A stretch of 64,000 bases of DNA, taken from Bifidobacterium sp. ESL0790. GTDB taxonomy: Bacteria > Actinomycetota > Actinomycetes > Actinomycetales > Bifidobacteriaceae. The position numbers were made by a program, and so were the translations under genes. Location: assembly GCF_029395435.1 (NCBI RefSeq), contig NZ_CP113915.1, positions 558,001 to 622,000 of the forward strand, in the 5' to 3' direction. Each line of letters starts with the position of its first letter. The stretch's first letter is position 1. This document shows, one piece after another, positions 41,096 to 51,700 of the stretch. The notes under the pieces are model-generated. The model was not told where the DNA came from, ran no database searches, and saw nothing but the letters and a program-made list of their open reading frames with translations.

Positions 41096-42059
41096 AACCA
41101 ATACCGACAACGCAACCAGCGCAACCAGCGCAAGCTCCGCGAACGCCCCCAAGAAGGCGGTGCTCCTCATGGCCTACGGCACCCCGTACAAGACCGAGGA
41201 CATCATGGAGTACTACACCAACATCCGCCACGGCCACAAGCCCTCCGAGGCGCTCTACAACGACCTCGCCAGGCGCTACAAGGAGATCGGCGGCACCTCG
41301 CCGCTCGCCAAGCTCACCGCCGACCAGGTCTCGGGCCTGCAGGCCGCGCTCGACCGCGACTACTCCGGCGAATACGTGGTGCGCACGGGCTTCAAATACA
41401 TCGCCCCGTTTATCGGCGAGGCCGTCGACGAGCTGGTGGACGCCGGAGTCAACGAGATCTACGGCATCCCGATGGCTCCGCAATACTCGGTCTACACCGC
41501 CGAGAAGGACCACGAGCAGGCCCTCAAGGCGCTGGAGAAGCACCCCGGCGTCACCTACCATCCCATCCGCAGCTGGTGGGCCGACAAGAACCTCATGAAG
41601 TTCTGGGCCGACCAGATCGTGGCGATGAAGGACCTGACCGACCGCGACGACACGAAGGTCATCCTGAGCGCCCACAGCCTGCCGATGCGCGCCATCAAGG
41701 CCGGCGACCCCTATTACGACGAGGTCGTGGGCAACTCGAAGGCCGTGGCCAAGCTGGCAGGGCTGCGTGACGACCAGTTCGTCATCGCCTGGCAGAGCGC
41801 CGGGCGCACGGGCGAGGAGTGGATCGGCCCCGATTTCAAGGAGACCGCCAAGGACCTCATCCAAAACCAGGGCATCAAGACCATCATCTCGGGCTCGCTC
41901 GGCTTCATCGTCGACAACCTCGAGATCCTGGACGACGTGGACATCGAGCTGAAGGGCGAGATCGAGGCGCTGGGCGGCACGCTGCACCGCCTGCGCATGC
42001 CCAACGCCGATCCGCTGCTCATCGCCGCGCTCGAGGACAAGGTGGTCGAGGCCGAATGA
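41085..42059 (+). CDS. cpfC: Coproporphyrin III ferrochelatase (HemH family)
   Basis: The product has 324 residues. It inserts Fe2+ into coproporphyrin III to give coproheme, the substrate of ChdC. The starting block KKAVLLMAYGTPYKTEDIMEYY, split here by a short gap, is the ferrochelatase signature. LSAHSLP carries the metal-binding His197, and AWQSAGRTGEEWIGPD precedes the SLGFIVDNLEILDD block with the acidic residues that hold the metal. The usual DHLE is DNLE here, a small change at the active-site edge. The ATG with AAAGGA upstream is chosen over a TTG two codons earlier. It is the last gene of a chdC-MFS-cpfC operon ended by a strong terminator. Confidence 0.92.
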   Translation: MTSETNTDNATSATSASSANAPKKAVLLMAYGTPYKTEDIMEYYTNIRHGHKPSEALYNDLARRYKEIGGTSPLAKLTADQVSGLQAALDRDYSGEYVVRTGFKYIAPFIGEAVDELVDAGVNEIYGIPMAPQYSVYTAEKDHEQALKALEKHPGVTYHPIRSWWADKNLMKFWADQIVAMKDLTDRDDTKVILSAHSLPMRAIKAGDPYYDEVVGNSKAVAKLAGLRDDQFVIAWQSAGRTGEEWIGPDFKETAKDLIQNQGIKTIISGSLGFIVDNLEILDDVDIELKGEIEALGGTLHRLRMPNADPLLIAALEDKVVEAE

Positions 42060-42170
42060 CGGCGGTCGCGTAGGTGTTGCGTCGCGTGAGGGTTGCGTGG
42101 TCGCTACGTGAGGGTCGCGCAAGTATTGCGTGATTTCGTATAACCGAAACGCATCACCTGAAAATTCCGG

Positions 42171-42206
42171 GAGGCGGCGCGTGGACTGGTGTTCACGCGC
42201 CGCCTC
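42171..42206 (+). terminator. Terminator of the heme operon
   Basis: A perfect 13-bp stem GAGGCGGCGCGTG/CACGCGCCGCCTC has a 10-base loop and is followed by TCTTTTG. It lies 112 bases after cpfC. Confidence 0.85.
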
Positions 42207-42393
42207 TCTTTTGCTGCCTGCGGTGCTATGTCCTGTGATGTGTTGCCGTCAACGGATTATCGATGGCAGCGTGCCATATTCTTTACGATGCTGCAGAAGC
42301 GACTCTGTCCTTATTGTTCTTGTCATCCTCGGGTTCCGCTGGGTATCAGTGTTCGCTTTCATCCAACGGCGGTGCCTTTGGTGTTTTGCTGTC

Positions 42394-42414
42394 GCGGATG
42401 GCGGATGGCGGATG
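42394..42414 (+). repeat. Three tandem copies of a 7-bp unit
   Basis: GCGGATG is repeated three times perfectly and followed by a partial GCGGTTT. It ends 12 bases before a -10 box, so it fills the spacer and -35 area of the TetM-like gene promoter. Unit loss or gain would change promoter geometry. Confidence 0.7.
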
Positions 42415-42425
42415 GCGGTTTACCC

Positions 42426-42431
42426 TATGAT
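42426..42431 (+). promoter_or_regulatory. -10 box of the TetM-like gene
   Basis: TATGAT would start transcription near A42438. That leaves a short leader with GGGGAG before the ATG at 42477, or allows leaderless use of the in-frame ATG at 42438. Confidence 0.5.
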
Positions 42432-42476
42432 TGTTCAATGAATGTTGGTTATTGCGATTTCAGGGGAGCGTGGCGG

Positions 42477-44675
42477 ATGAGACGAGCGGTGGTGGGGATC
42501 GCGGCGCATGTGGACGCGGGGAAGACCACGTTGTGCGAGGCGTTGTTGTATCGCTCCGGCGAGATTCGCAAGCTCGGACGCGTGGACCACGGCGACGCGT
42601 TTCTCGACACCGATGCCATGGAGAAGCGGCGCGGCATCACCATCTTTTCGAAACAGGCTATATTGCGGCAGGGCGAGCTTGAGTTCACGCTGCTTGATAC
42701 GCCTGGGCACGTCGACTTCTCCGCCGAGATGGAGCGGACGCTCACGGTGCTGGATTACGCGATTCTCGTCGTCGGTGCCAACGATGGGCTGCAGGGCTAT
42801 ACCGAGACGTTGTGGCGGCTGCTGGCGCGCTACCACGTGCCGACCTTTATCTTTATCAACAAAATGGACTCCGCCGGGGCCGATAAAGCCGCTCTGCTCG
42901 GGCAAATGCGGCAGAGGTTCTCGGAAGGCTGCATCGACTTCGGCGGTGACACCGAGCCTGGCGAGCAGGAGGAGGTCGCGCTGCTAGACGATAGCGGCAC
43001 CGCGATGGACGAGCTGCTGGACGGCGGCGGTATCTCGGACGACACCTTGCGTTCGATGATTGCCTCGCGTCAGCTGTTTCCTTGCTATTCCGGGTCGGCG
43101 CTGAAGCTCGAGGGTGTCGATGAGTTTTTGGCGGGGCTTGAACGGTTTACGAAGAAGCGGGATTACCTGGATGCGTTCGGCGCTCGCGTCTATAAGGTCT
43201 CGCACGACGCGCAGGGCAACCGGCTTACTTGGCTCAAGGTTACTGGTGGCTCGCTCAAGGTCAAGGCGACGTTGACGAACGCGCACGATGATGGCGACAA
43301 TGCTTCCGCCGGGACTGCTGATACTGCTAATTCCGCCGATGCTGGCACCGAGATCTGGCAGGAGAAGGTCGACCAGATCCGTCGGTATTCAGGCGCGAAA
43401 TTCGAGTTGGCCGACGAGGTCGCGGCTGGTGAGGTTTGCGCGGTGACCGGGTTGACGAAAACATTCCCGGGTGAAGGTTTGGGTTATGAAGCCGATGCGG
43501 GCGATGCCGTGCTTCAACCTGTGCTCACCTATACCGTGCTGCCGGGCAAGGCGGCCGATGAAGAGGTCGCGCCCGTGGATACCGAAACGAAAAATGGCCC
43601 TGACAAGGACCAGACCGACGATTCTGCTCCAAACCAAACGCCCACCAAACCCGCCGAGGTCACGCCGGAGTTGCACAAGATTCTCGTGGCGCTGCGAACG
43701 CTCGAGGACGAGGACCCGGCGTTGCACGTGCGTTGGGTGGCCCGGCTCGGCGAGATTCATGTGCAGCTCATGGGCGTGGTGCAGGTCGAGATCATCACCC
43801 AGATGATGCGCGACCGTTTCGGCATCGACGTGCATTTCGGCCCCGGCGGCATCCTCTACCGCGAGACCATCACCGCGCCCGTCGAGGGCATTGGCCATTT
43901 CGAGCCGTTGCGCCACTATGCCGAAGTCCATCTGCTGCTTGAACCCGGTGAGCCGGGGAGTGGCCTACATTTCGAGTCGCGTTGCAGTCTGGACGACCTT
44001 GATCGCAACTGGCAGCGTGCAATCTTGACGCATTTGCGTGAGAAGGAACATCTGGGCGTCCTCACCGGTTCGCCCATCACCGATATGACCATTTCGCTCG
44101 TCGCGGGCCGTGGCCACGAGAAGCACACCGAGGGCGGCGACTTCCGTGAGGCCACCTATCGCGCCGTGCGGCAAGGCCTGATGGAGCTCAAGGAGCGTGG
44201 TGGGTGCCGGCTTTTGGAGCCGTGGTACAGCTTCCGTCTGGAGGTGCCGCAGGAGATGCTGGGCCGCGCGATGGCCGACATCCAGCGCATGAGCGGCACG
44301 TTCGACGCTCCGGAATCCGATGGTGATTACGCGGAGCTCAAGGGCGAGGCGCCCGTCTCCGAAATGCGCGACTACTCGATGGAGGTCAACGCCTACACCC
44401 ATGGCCGAGGCTCGCTCACCTGCGTCTACGCCGGCTACCAGCCTTGCCACGACGCCGCCGAAATCATCAAACAAACCGCCTACGACCCAGAGACCGACCT
44501 GGAGAACACCCCAGACTCCGTCTTCTGCGCCCACGGCGCCGGCTACACCGTCAAATGGAGCAAGGTCCCCGATTTCGCCCACATCCGCTGCAACCGGTCA
44601 ATTCTGCTGGAAAACGTACGTTTTCAGGTCAGGAAACATACGAAAACCAGCACGGTCGACCGGTTAGCAGCGTAA
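42477..44675 (+). CDS. TetM/EF-G-like ribosomal protection GTPase
   Basis: The product has 732 residues and is related to translation factor G and tetracycline ribosomal protection proteins. The GTPase motifs are G1 AHVDAGKTT (residues 9-17), G3 DTPGH, G4 NKMD and a G5-like GSAL. The later EF-G-type domains (VRWVARLGEIHVQLMG, YRETITAPVEGIGHFEP, GRGHEKHTEGGDFREATYRAVRQGL) are conserved. It is longer than the usual 640 residues because of two polar insertions near 265-290 and 360-390. The high GC shows it is not recently acquired like tet(W). Its effect on tetracycline is unknown; a housekeeping or other drug role is possible. GGGGAG sets the start, although an in-frame ATG lies 13 codons upstream. 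Confidence 0.82.
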   Translation: MRRAVVGIAAHVDAGKTTLCEALLYRSGEIRKLGRVDHGDAFLDTDAMEKRRGITIFSKQAILRQGELEFTLLDTPGHVDFSAEMERTLTVLDYAILVVGANDGLQGYTETLWRLLARYHVPTFIFINKMDSAGADKAALLGQMRQRFSEGCIDFGGDTEPGEQEEVALLDDSGTAMDELLDGGGISDDTLRSMIASRQLFPCYSGSALKLEGVDEFLAGLERFTKKRDYLDAFGARVYKVSHDAQGNRLTWLKVTGGSLKVKATLTNAHDDGDNASAGTADTANSADAGTEIWQEKVDQIRRYSGAKFELADEVAAGEVCAVTGLTKTFPGEGLGYEADAGDAVLQPVLTYTVLPGKAADEEVAPVDTETKNGPDKDQTDDSAPNQTPTKPAEVTPELHKILVALRTLEDEDPALHVRWVARLGEIHVQLMGVVQVEIITQMMRDRFGIDVHFGPGGILYRETITAPVEGIGHFEPLRHYAEVHLLLEPGEPGSGLHFESRCSLDDLDRNWQRAILTHLREKEHLGVLTGSPITDMTISLVAGRGHEKHTEGGDFREATYRAVRQGLMELKERGGCRLLEPWYSFRLEVPQEMLGRAMADIQRMSGTFDAPESDGDYAELKGEAPVSEMRDYSMEVNAYTHGRGSLTCVYAGYQPCHDAAEIIKQTAYDPETDLENTPDSVFCAHGAGYTVKWSKVPDFAHIRCNRSILLENVRFQVRKHTKTSTVDRLAA

Positions 44676-44701
44676 GTGGTCGTTTTACGGAGAGTTAATG
44701 G

Positions 44702-44983
44702 TCAGCGCAGCAGTTGGTCGTGGCTTCCCGTCCGCATCAGCGTGATAAGGAGAATGTTTTCCTCGACGCGGTAGATGAGCAGCCAATCCGCCTCGACATG
44801 CAGTTCGCGGTATGCCTTGAGGTCGCCCTTGAGCTGGTGGTCACGGTATTTGCGGCGGAGCGTTTCGGCGTCGCCGCGTTCGAGGACGTGGAACACCTCG
44901 TAGAGCTTGCCCATGTCGTAGTGTTTCTTCTTGAGCTTCTTGGCGTCGCGCAGGAACTCCTTGGAGAACGAGAGCTCATACAT
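44702..44983 (-). CDS. YafQ/RelE-family mRNA interferase toxin
   Basis: The product has 93 residues, the normal length for YafQ toxins that cut mRNA on the ribosome. The family layout is clear: YELSFSKEFLRDAKKLKKKH, then LKGDLKAYRELHVEADWLLIYRV, then a C-terminal LITLMRTGSHDQLL with the catalytic His region. Its start overlaps the antitoxin stop by eight bases, the usual antitoxin-first order of dinJ-yafQ. It converges on the TetM-like gene with only 26 bases between. Confidence 0.9.
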   Translation of the reverse strand: MYELSFSKEFLRDAKKLKKKHYDMGKLYEVFHVLERGDAETLRRKYRDHQLKGDLKAYRELHVEADWLLIYRVEENILLITLMRTGSHDQLLR

Positions 44984-45245
44984 GCTCGATCATCCTCTGC
45001 GCCGCGTCGGCGTCGCCCGCGTAGACGAACCCGCTGTTTTCCGCCTTGCGCACGGCCTTCTCAAGAGGGGTGAACGCCATCGGTTTGAACGGCATGCCGC
45101 CCTCCTTCACAGCCTGCGAAAGGAACATGTTGATCGCCGCCGTCAGATCGATGCCCATGTCAGCGAAGACCTCCGTGGCTTGCTCCTTGAGCGTCTTGCT
45201 GGTGCGGATCTGGATCCGCGTCTGGTTCGCCGATACCTGTGCCAT
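44976..45245 (-). CDS. RelB/DinJ-family antitoxin
   Basis: The product has 89 residues. The N-terminal ribbon-helix-helix (QTRIQIRTSKTLKEQATEVF, then DMGIDLTAAINMFLSQAV) is typical of DinJ/RelB antitoxins that bind DNA and neutralise YafQ. The C-terminal half (EKAVRKAENSGFVYAGDADA) would cover the toxin. AAAGGTGG precedes this ATG; a longer in-frame start of 23 codons is less likely. The AT-rich region upstream contains GTCTATATGAC, a possible self-regulation site. Confidence 0.9.
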   Translation of the reverse strand: MAQVSANQTRIQIRTSKTLKEQATEVFADMGIDLTAAINMFLSQAVKEGGMPFKPMAFTPLEKAVRKAENSGFVYAGDADAAQRMIEHV

Positions 45246-45489
45246 GATGTCCACCTTTGCCTTATTGAAGTCGTTTGTCAGTCTATATGACTTTAAACAG
45301 AGTATATCAGGCATTGTTTCACTTCAACTGATATGCGGATTCGCGGTAGCCGGAACTGTGATTGATGTGGTGGTGAGTGTGACTGTGGTGTAACCGGGCC
45401 TGTGGTGGTGTGGAGTGGTTGCTGTGGTGGGGGTGGTGGTTGCGGTGCCGCCGGATGTGGTGGTGGGGTGGCGGCGCCGCGTGGGGTGG
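45246..45489. other. Intergenic region between dinJ-type antitoxin and the surface protein gene
   Basis: Holds the promoter of the minus-strand antitoxin genes near 45250-45330 (AT-rich, GTCTATATGAC). The remainder is GT-rich DNA just past the surface-protein stop codon with no strong terminator. Confidence 0.35.
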
Positions 45490-47602
45490 TCAGTGGCGCG
45501 GACGGGTGTGGGCGTAGGCGCGCTTGGTGAGGATGGTTCCGGTGGCGAGGGTGAGGATGGCGGATATGGCGATGGTGAGCGCCCATGTGGCCGGTGTCCG
45601 GCCGCCGGTGAACGGCAGGACGGTGATGGGCGGGGTGAGTCTGGCGGTGTACTCGCCGGACTTGTTGCTCACGCCGTTGAGGCCGTGCTCGCCTGCCGTG
45701 TCGCTGACGGTGAGGACCGCGTCGCCGGGCATGGTGACGCCGTTGGGGATGGGCAGGGTGAACTCGCCCTCGTGGCCGGCGGCGCTGCTGGTGGTCGTGG
45801 TGGTGGTCGTGCCGAGTCCGGGCCAGGTGGCGGTGATGGTGTCGCCGCCCTCCTTGACGCGGCCGGGCTGCGCGGTGGTGTTCCCGCTGGACCAGGCCAC
45901 GCCGGTGATCTGGTGGGCGGGCGTGTTGGCCCGGATGTTCTCGAGCGCGGGCGCGACCTGATCGACGCTGACCTCGTAGGCCGTGGAGTCGGCCGAGCTG
46001 CCGCCCTCGTGCTGGTTGAGTACGGCGGTGTATTTGGTGATGGTGCCTTGTCCGATGGTGTCGCTGCCGGGCAGGCTGATGGTGGCCTCCCATTTGCCGG
46101 CCGGGTCGTTGGCGGTGGCGGCCGTGGTGGTGGCCGAATGGCCCTTGTCGTCGGTGACGGTGAACGTGTCGCCGATTTGGATGCCGGCAGGCTCCGTACC
46201 TTTGACATGCACCCCGTCCGCCTTCGGCGCCGCACCAGTGATTGTTGGTGTCGTCGACTTCCACTCCGCATAGAGAGTGGCGAACATGCTTTGATGGTCG
46301 TAGTTCAGTGCGGTTTGTTCAGGCAGGTTGATGGTATCGCCTTCCTTGTAGTGGGTGCCTTTGCCGTCGGAATTGAGATTCCATCCCGAGAACCGGAACT
46401 TGTTCCGCAGCAGGCCGCCCTGGCCGGGTATGGTCTTGGTGGTGCTGTCGCCGAACCAAATGTCATCGGCAACTAGATTGGGTGGTGGGGTGCCGCTGCC
46501 ACCGTTCCCGTAGAACAAGATTTCTGTGTGTGGCCAGCCGTACCATGTCGCCTCGGTGGTGGCGGTGTTGCCAACCCCATCGTTATGAGGAACGCCTGTC
46601 CATGACCCGGTGCCGTCCTTCTGCTTCCATGTTTGGACGGTTGGATAATGAGCCGTGTATGCCCAGAAAGCTTTGGGAAACGCGTCGGCTTTGATATGGA
46701 CATGGGCTTTCAGACGAAGGAAAGTGAAAGTAGAATTTAAATCTCCTCCGAACATGTCGGTTGTGTTGGCGTCTGACGATATATCCCAGCCCGACAGGTC
46801 GAGTTTGAGTGGCTGTGGACTTTGAGAGTGAGTGAATGCGCTGCTGAAATCGGTGACTCTGCTGACGTTCCAGTTCTCGAGTCCCGAGACCATTCGAAAG
46901 GAGGAATAGGTGAACAGTCCGTGCATGCTGGTGATGCCGCTGGTGTCAATATTTTCCAGCCCGTCGATGGTTTCCACGTTAATCAGGCCTTTCTCTCCAG
47001 AAGACGGATAGCCGGCATAAAACCACAAGTCTATGCTGTGGATATTGGGCCCCATGGTGACGTGTTGGAAAGTGAGATGCCGGATTGGGTTGCGTGGGTC
47101 GGTATACAGCTGCCAGGGGAGGTAATCGGCACCTGGATACCCGTAGCCATGGTCATGGTTAAAGTAGGCGCTGGTGACGGTGTAGTGGCAGTCGGTGGTC
47201 ATGGTGTAGTCAACGGTGTCGCCGGTTACTCCTCGCCAATGACCTGCAGGCTCGGCAGTGCACGTGGGCTCGTCCTGCGGTCCGACGGTGGGTTCAGGGT
47301 CAGATTGGGCTGAGGGTGTTGCTGGGCTTCCGAGTTTGGTGGTGAATTGGGATTGTTGTTCGTTTTGACTAAGAATGGAAGAACTTTGTTTTGCCACGCT
47401 GGGACGTGACGTGTTTTGATATGGTGAGGATTGCGATAAATCGGGTGAGTCGGGATTACTGGAAGTTTGTGATTTCGTCACCAATCGCGGGGGGGGTGAT
47501 CGATGCTTGTTTTTGTAATGCACCCGCTGTGGCTGGAGCGATGAGCGCGGCGGAGGCGACAACGGTCGCGGAAAACGCCGCGAGCGTGTGCTTGAGACCC
47601 AT
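45490..47602 (-). CDS. Sortase-anchored surface protein, phase-variable, out of frame here
   Basis: From an ATG at 47602 with GGTGGGA upstream, a clear signal peptide is read (MGLKHTLAAFSATVVAS, then LIAPATAGA). After 34 codons it meets eight C. The next frame ends within 15 codons, whereas the neighbouring frame stays open for about 670 codons to 45490. Seven or ten C would join the two. The long part has BspA-like DUF285 segments (GLENIDTSGITSMHGLF, GLENWNVSRVTDFSSAF), an InlB-type repeat (FSGWNLNSDGKG), Ig-like tandem regions and a C-terminal LPFTG with a hydrophobic helix and basic tail for cell-wall anchoring. It probably mediates adhesion. In this copy no full product is expected without slippage. 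Confidence 0.8.
47489..47496 (-). repeat. Homopolymer tract (C8 on the coding strand)
   Basis: Eight consecutive C, within the coding sequence just after the signal peptide, connect two reading frames. Tracts of this length are known slip sites during replication. Confidence 0.85.
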
Positions 47603-48030
47603 CGGACTTCCCACCTATCCTTCTGTAAAAATTTGACCAAAACGTTCGAAAATTTTTCACGGTTTGCCTAATTACAGGTCAACAGTTTAGCATTTTGTTT
47701 GACAAAACACTCGAATGTGTTGCAAATATGTCATACTTTTATATCGCAATGTTGGAATTCAAGGGACTTGTTAAAGTAATTTTTTTGAATTTTGACATGA
47801 ATGATCAAGTTTTGACGTCGCAAAATCCAGTAACAAAAATGAATGCAAACAAACGCGACGATTTACAACCAACGCTGCGAAAAACAGATTTCAGGTGGTG
47901 ATTGGGCGGGACGCGTAATCGGAATACGACATTATCATGGTGGAGACGGGTGGTTGCGTTTTGGGGCGCGGCTGGCCCGGTGTGAAGATGTTCGCGCGAC
48001 TTGCAGGACGACGAAAAGGGGAGTGCTGCG
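47603..48030. other. AT-rich region between divergent surface protein and ABC genes
   Basis: About 430 bases, markedly AT-rich at 47640-47850. It includes AACAC-TCGAAT-GTGTT (near 47706) and several TTGAC sequences (47698, 47793, 47813) that may be -35 elements. Promoters for both directions must be here. No gene is supported. Confidence 0.4.
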
Positions 48031-48732
48031 ATGGGCTATATCGAGGTGCGGGGCGAGACGAAGCGCTACCAGACCGGCGACACCGTCATCTACGCCAACC
48101 GCGACGTGAACTTCGACATCGAACGCGGCGAGCTGGTGGTTATCCTGGGCGCTTCGGGCGCGGGCAAATCGACCCTGCTCAACATCCTGGGTGGTATGGA
48201 CACCTGCGACGAAGGTCAAGTCATCATCGACGGCGAGGACATCGCCCAATACAACGCACGTGCCCTGACCACCTACCGGCGCTACGACGTCGGCTTCGTC
48301 TTCCAGTTCTACAACCTCGTATCCAACCTCACCGCGCGCGAGAATGTCGAGCTTTCCGCCGAGATCGTGCCGCACGCCGCTGACCCGACCCAGACGCTCA
48401 TCGACGTGGGACTCGAGAATCGTCTCGACAACTTCCCGGCCCAGCTTTCCGGAGGCGAGCAGCAGCGCGTGGCCATCGCCCGCGCCGTGGCCAAGAAACC
48501 GAAGATTTTGCTGTGCGACGAGCCGACCGGCGCGCTCGACTACAACACCGGCAAACAGGTGTTGCGCATCCTGCAGGACCAGTCGCGCAAGTTCGGTTCC
48601 ACCGTCATCATCGTCACCCATAACGCCGCCATCGCGCCCATCGCCGACCGGGTGATCCACATGCGCGACGCCCGCGTGCAATCCGTCGAGCGGCACGAGA
48701 CGCCCGCCGACATCGCCGACATCGAATGGTGA
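48031..48732 (+). CDS. ABC transporter ATPase, MacB/LolD type
   Basis: The product has 233 residues, a soluble ATPase that works with the FtsX-type permease encoded next. Walker A is GASGAGKST, the Q-loop is [18 protein letters not shown], the signature [14 protein letters not shown] and Walker [12 protein letters not shown], all intact. The GALD and TGALDYNTG pattern is typical of the MacB/LolD/BceA branch, which powers mechanical extrusion of lipoproteins, peptides or drugs. GGGGAG precedes the ATG. The stop overlaps the permease start. Confidence 0.93.
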   Translation: MGYIEVRGETKRYQTGDTVIYANRDVNFDIERGELVVILGASGAGKSTLLNILGGMDTCDEGQVIIDGEDIAQYNARALTTYRRYDVGFVFQFYNLVSNLTARENVELSAEIVPHAADPTQTLIDVGLENRLDNFPAQLSGGEQQRVAIARAVAKKPKILLCDEPTGALDYNTGKQVLRILQDQSRKFGSTVIIVTHNAAIAPIADRVIHMRDARVQSVERHETPADIADIEW

Positions 48733-51700
48733 GTCGGTTGAGCAACGTGAGCGGCATGAACACGATGAACGAAGCCGAAACTAGCGGGCCGACGCAACCC
48801 GAGACGCGCGGAACGTCGAAGGCCTCGAAACGCATGCTCTGGCGCGACATCCGCCAGGCGTTCGCCAAATCCAAAGGCCGGTTCTTCTCCATCGTCTGCC
48901 TCGTGGCGCTCGGCTCGTTCGCGCTCGTCGGGCTCACCGTCTCCGGACCGGATATGCGCGACACCGGCAACACCTACTTCGCCCAGCACCACCTCGCCGA
49001 TCTGAGCGTCATCTCCAGTTACGGGCTCGACAAGGCCGACCGGCAGCAGATCGACAAGGCCCCCGGCGCCTCGCGCATCGAATACGGGTATCTGAAGGAC
49101 GTCGTGGTGCGGGGCAGCGACGAAAGCGTTCGCGTGCTCTCCGCGCCCAAGGACGTCTCGACCTATCATCTCGTGGCCGGGCGCATGCCGAAGACGCCAC
49201 ACGAGACGGCCATCGATTCGGCGCATAAGGGCAAGTATCCCATCGGCTCCACGCTTAAACTCACGGAGAAGCCGGACGCGCTGGGGCGCAAGGTGCTGCG
49301 GCAAGACAGCTTCAAGGTGGTGGGCGTCGTCGATTCCACCGAGATCCTGAGCTCGGTGAACATGGGGCCTTCGACCTCCGGCTCCGGTTCGCTGGACGGA
49401 TACGCGGTGGTGACGCCCGGCGCTTTCAAATCCGACGACTATATGATCGCGCGGCTGACCTACACCGACCTCGACCAGATGCGCGACCACTATTCCGCGA
49501 AATACAACGACAGGCTGCAAGCGCACAAGAAGGCGCTCGACCGGATTCTGGCCAATCGGCCCAAGGCTCGGCGGCAGGGCATCGAAAAGCAGGTCAAACC
49601 GCAGATCGAGACCGGACGGCAGCAGGTGGCTTCGGCCCAGCAGCAGCTGGACAGTGCGCGGCAGCAACTGGCCGACGGCAAGAAACAACTCGACGATGGC
49701 AATCAACAGCTGATTGATTCCAAGCAACAGCTGGCCACTCAAGTTGTTTCAGCACAAAATCAGATTGCCTCAGCGTCGCAACAAATCAATGACGCTTACG
49801 CACAGCTGAACGCCTCGCAATCGCAGATTGATGCTAACTCGGATCAACTGGCGGCGGGCAAGAAACAGGCCGATGACGCTGTAACGCAGTTGACTGTGGC
49901 TCAAACGGCCAACCAGCAGGGGATTGACGCGGCGACCGCGCGGATTGCCCAGATTGACACGTTACTTCTCAGCGCTTCGCCAGCTGATTATGCGAGCTTA
50001 AGTGCAGAGCGTACACAGCTTGCGTCTCAACTCACCACGTTGAATGCGCAAAAACCGATAATTGCCAATGGATTGGCTCAAGCCACCGCTGGACGTAACA
50101 ACTTTATTAATGGAACCTATAATCCGGGAGTCGCCCAAATCCAGGCGGCACAAACGCAACTTAATGCCAAACGGTCTCAAGCCGACGCCGCCAACGCCCA
50201 ACTTGCGCAGAAGAAGCAGCAGCTCGCCACCAAACAACAGCAGGCCCAAGCCCAGATCGACGCCGCGCAGGCCGAGTTCGCCCAGAAAACCGACGAATAC
50301 AACAGCAAGAAGGCGCAGTTCGACCAGGCCGAGCCGGGTGCGAAAAAGAAGATCAAGGCCGCCGAACGCAAGCTCGACGATGCCACCGCCATGCTGAACG
50401 CCGTGGAGGATCCGGTCTATTCCGTCGATTCCAAGCGCGAGACGCCCGGCTCCGACGGCTACAAGGTCTACGACTCCGTGTCGGTGATCGTCGACTCGCT
50501 CTCGCACATTTTCCCCTACTTCATGTACCTGGTGGCGGCGCTGGTCACCTTCACCACCATGACCCGCTTCGTCGACGAGGAGCGCATCAACGCCGGCACG
50601 CTCAAGGCGCTGGGCTATTCCGACCGCGACGTGATGAAGAAGTTCGTGGTCTACGGCTTCGCCGCCTCGATCCTCGGCGCGATAATCGGCATCTTCACCG
50701 GTCACACGCTGCTGCCGATCATCGTCTACAACGCCTACAAGGTCGGCTTCAACGTGCCGGTCATCCACCTCGGCTTCCATTGGCAGGTCACGCTGCTCGC
50801 CATCGTGCTCGCGATGCTCAGCGCCGTGGTGCCGGCGGTGTGGAGCGCGGCCCGTGAGCTCAAGGAACGGCCCGCCGCGCTCATGCTGCCCAAGCCGCCG
50901 AGCGCCGGCTCCAAGATTCTGCTGGAACGCATACCGTTCATTTGGAATCATCTGAACTTCACCCACAAGGTGACCGCGCGCAACATCTTCCGCTACAAGC
51001 AGCGCATGTTCATGACCATCTTCGGCGTCTGCGGCTCCGTGGCGCTCTTGACCGCCGGGTTCGCGGTGCAGGGCTCGATCTCGGGCATCAACGAGCACCA
51101 GTTCGGCGGGGTGATGCACTATAACCTCATCGCCGCCGAGAACGCGCACGTCACCGACTCGCAGCAAAAAGCCATCACCGAGCGGCTCAAGAAATCCGAC
51201 ATCAAGCGCTCGCTGCCGGTGCACTATGAGGCGGTGAGCAAGGTCGCCGGTCGCAACGGCGACAAGCAGTCTGTCACCATGCTCGTGCCGCGTGACACCT
51301 CGAGTTTCGACGACTATATCAAGCTCAACACGCGCCAGGGGCACCATCCGATTTCGCTGGATTCCAACGGCGCCGTGATTTCGGAGCGTTTCGCGAACCT
51401 GGTGCACGCCAAGGTCGGAGACACCATCGACTTCCAGAACGGTGCGGGCAAGACCTACCGGGTCAAGGTCTCGGGTATCTGCGAGATGTACCTCGGCCAC
51501 TTCATGGTGATGAGCCCGTCCGCCTATCGCGCCGCGTTCGGGCAACGCTACGCGACCAACGCCTACATGGTGACGCTCCGCGACGGCAGCGTGGCCAACA
51601 CCAAGCGGCAGGCGGCCTCGTTCATGCGGCTGGGCGGCATCCAGGGCGTGGTGCAGAACACGACGCTCATGCACCAGATCGACGTGGTGGTGAAGGCGCT

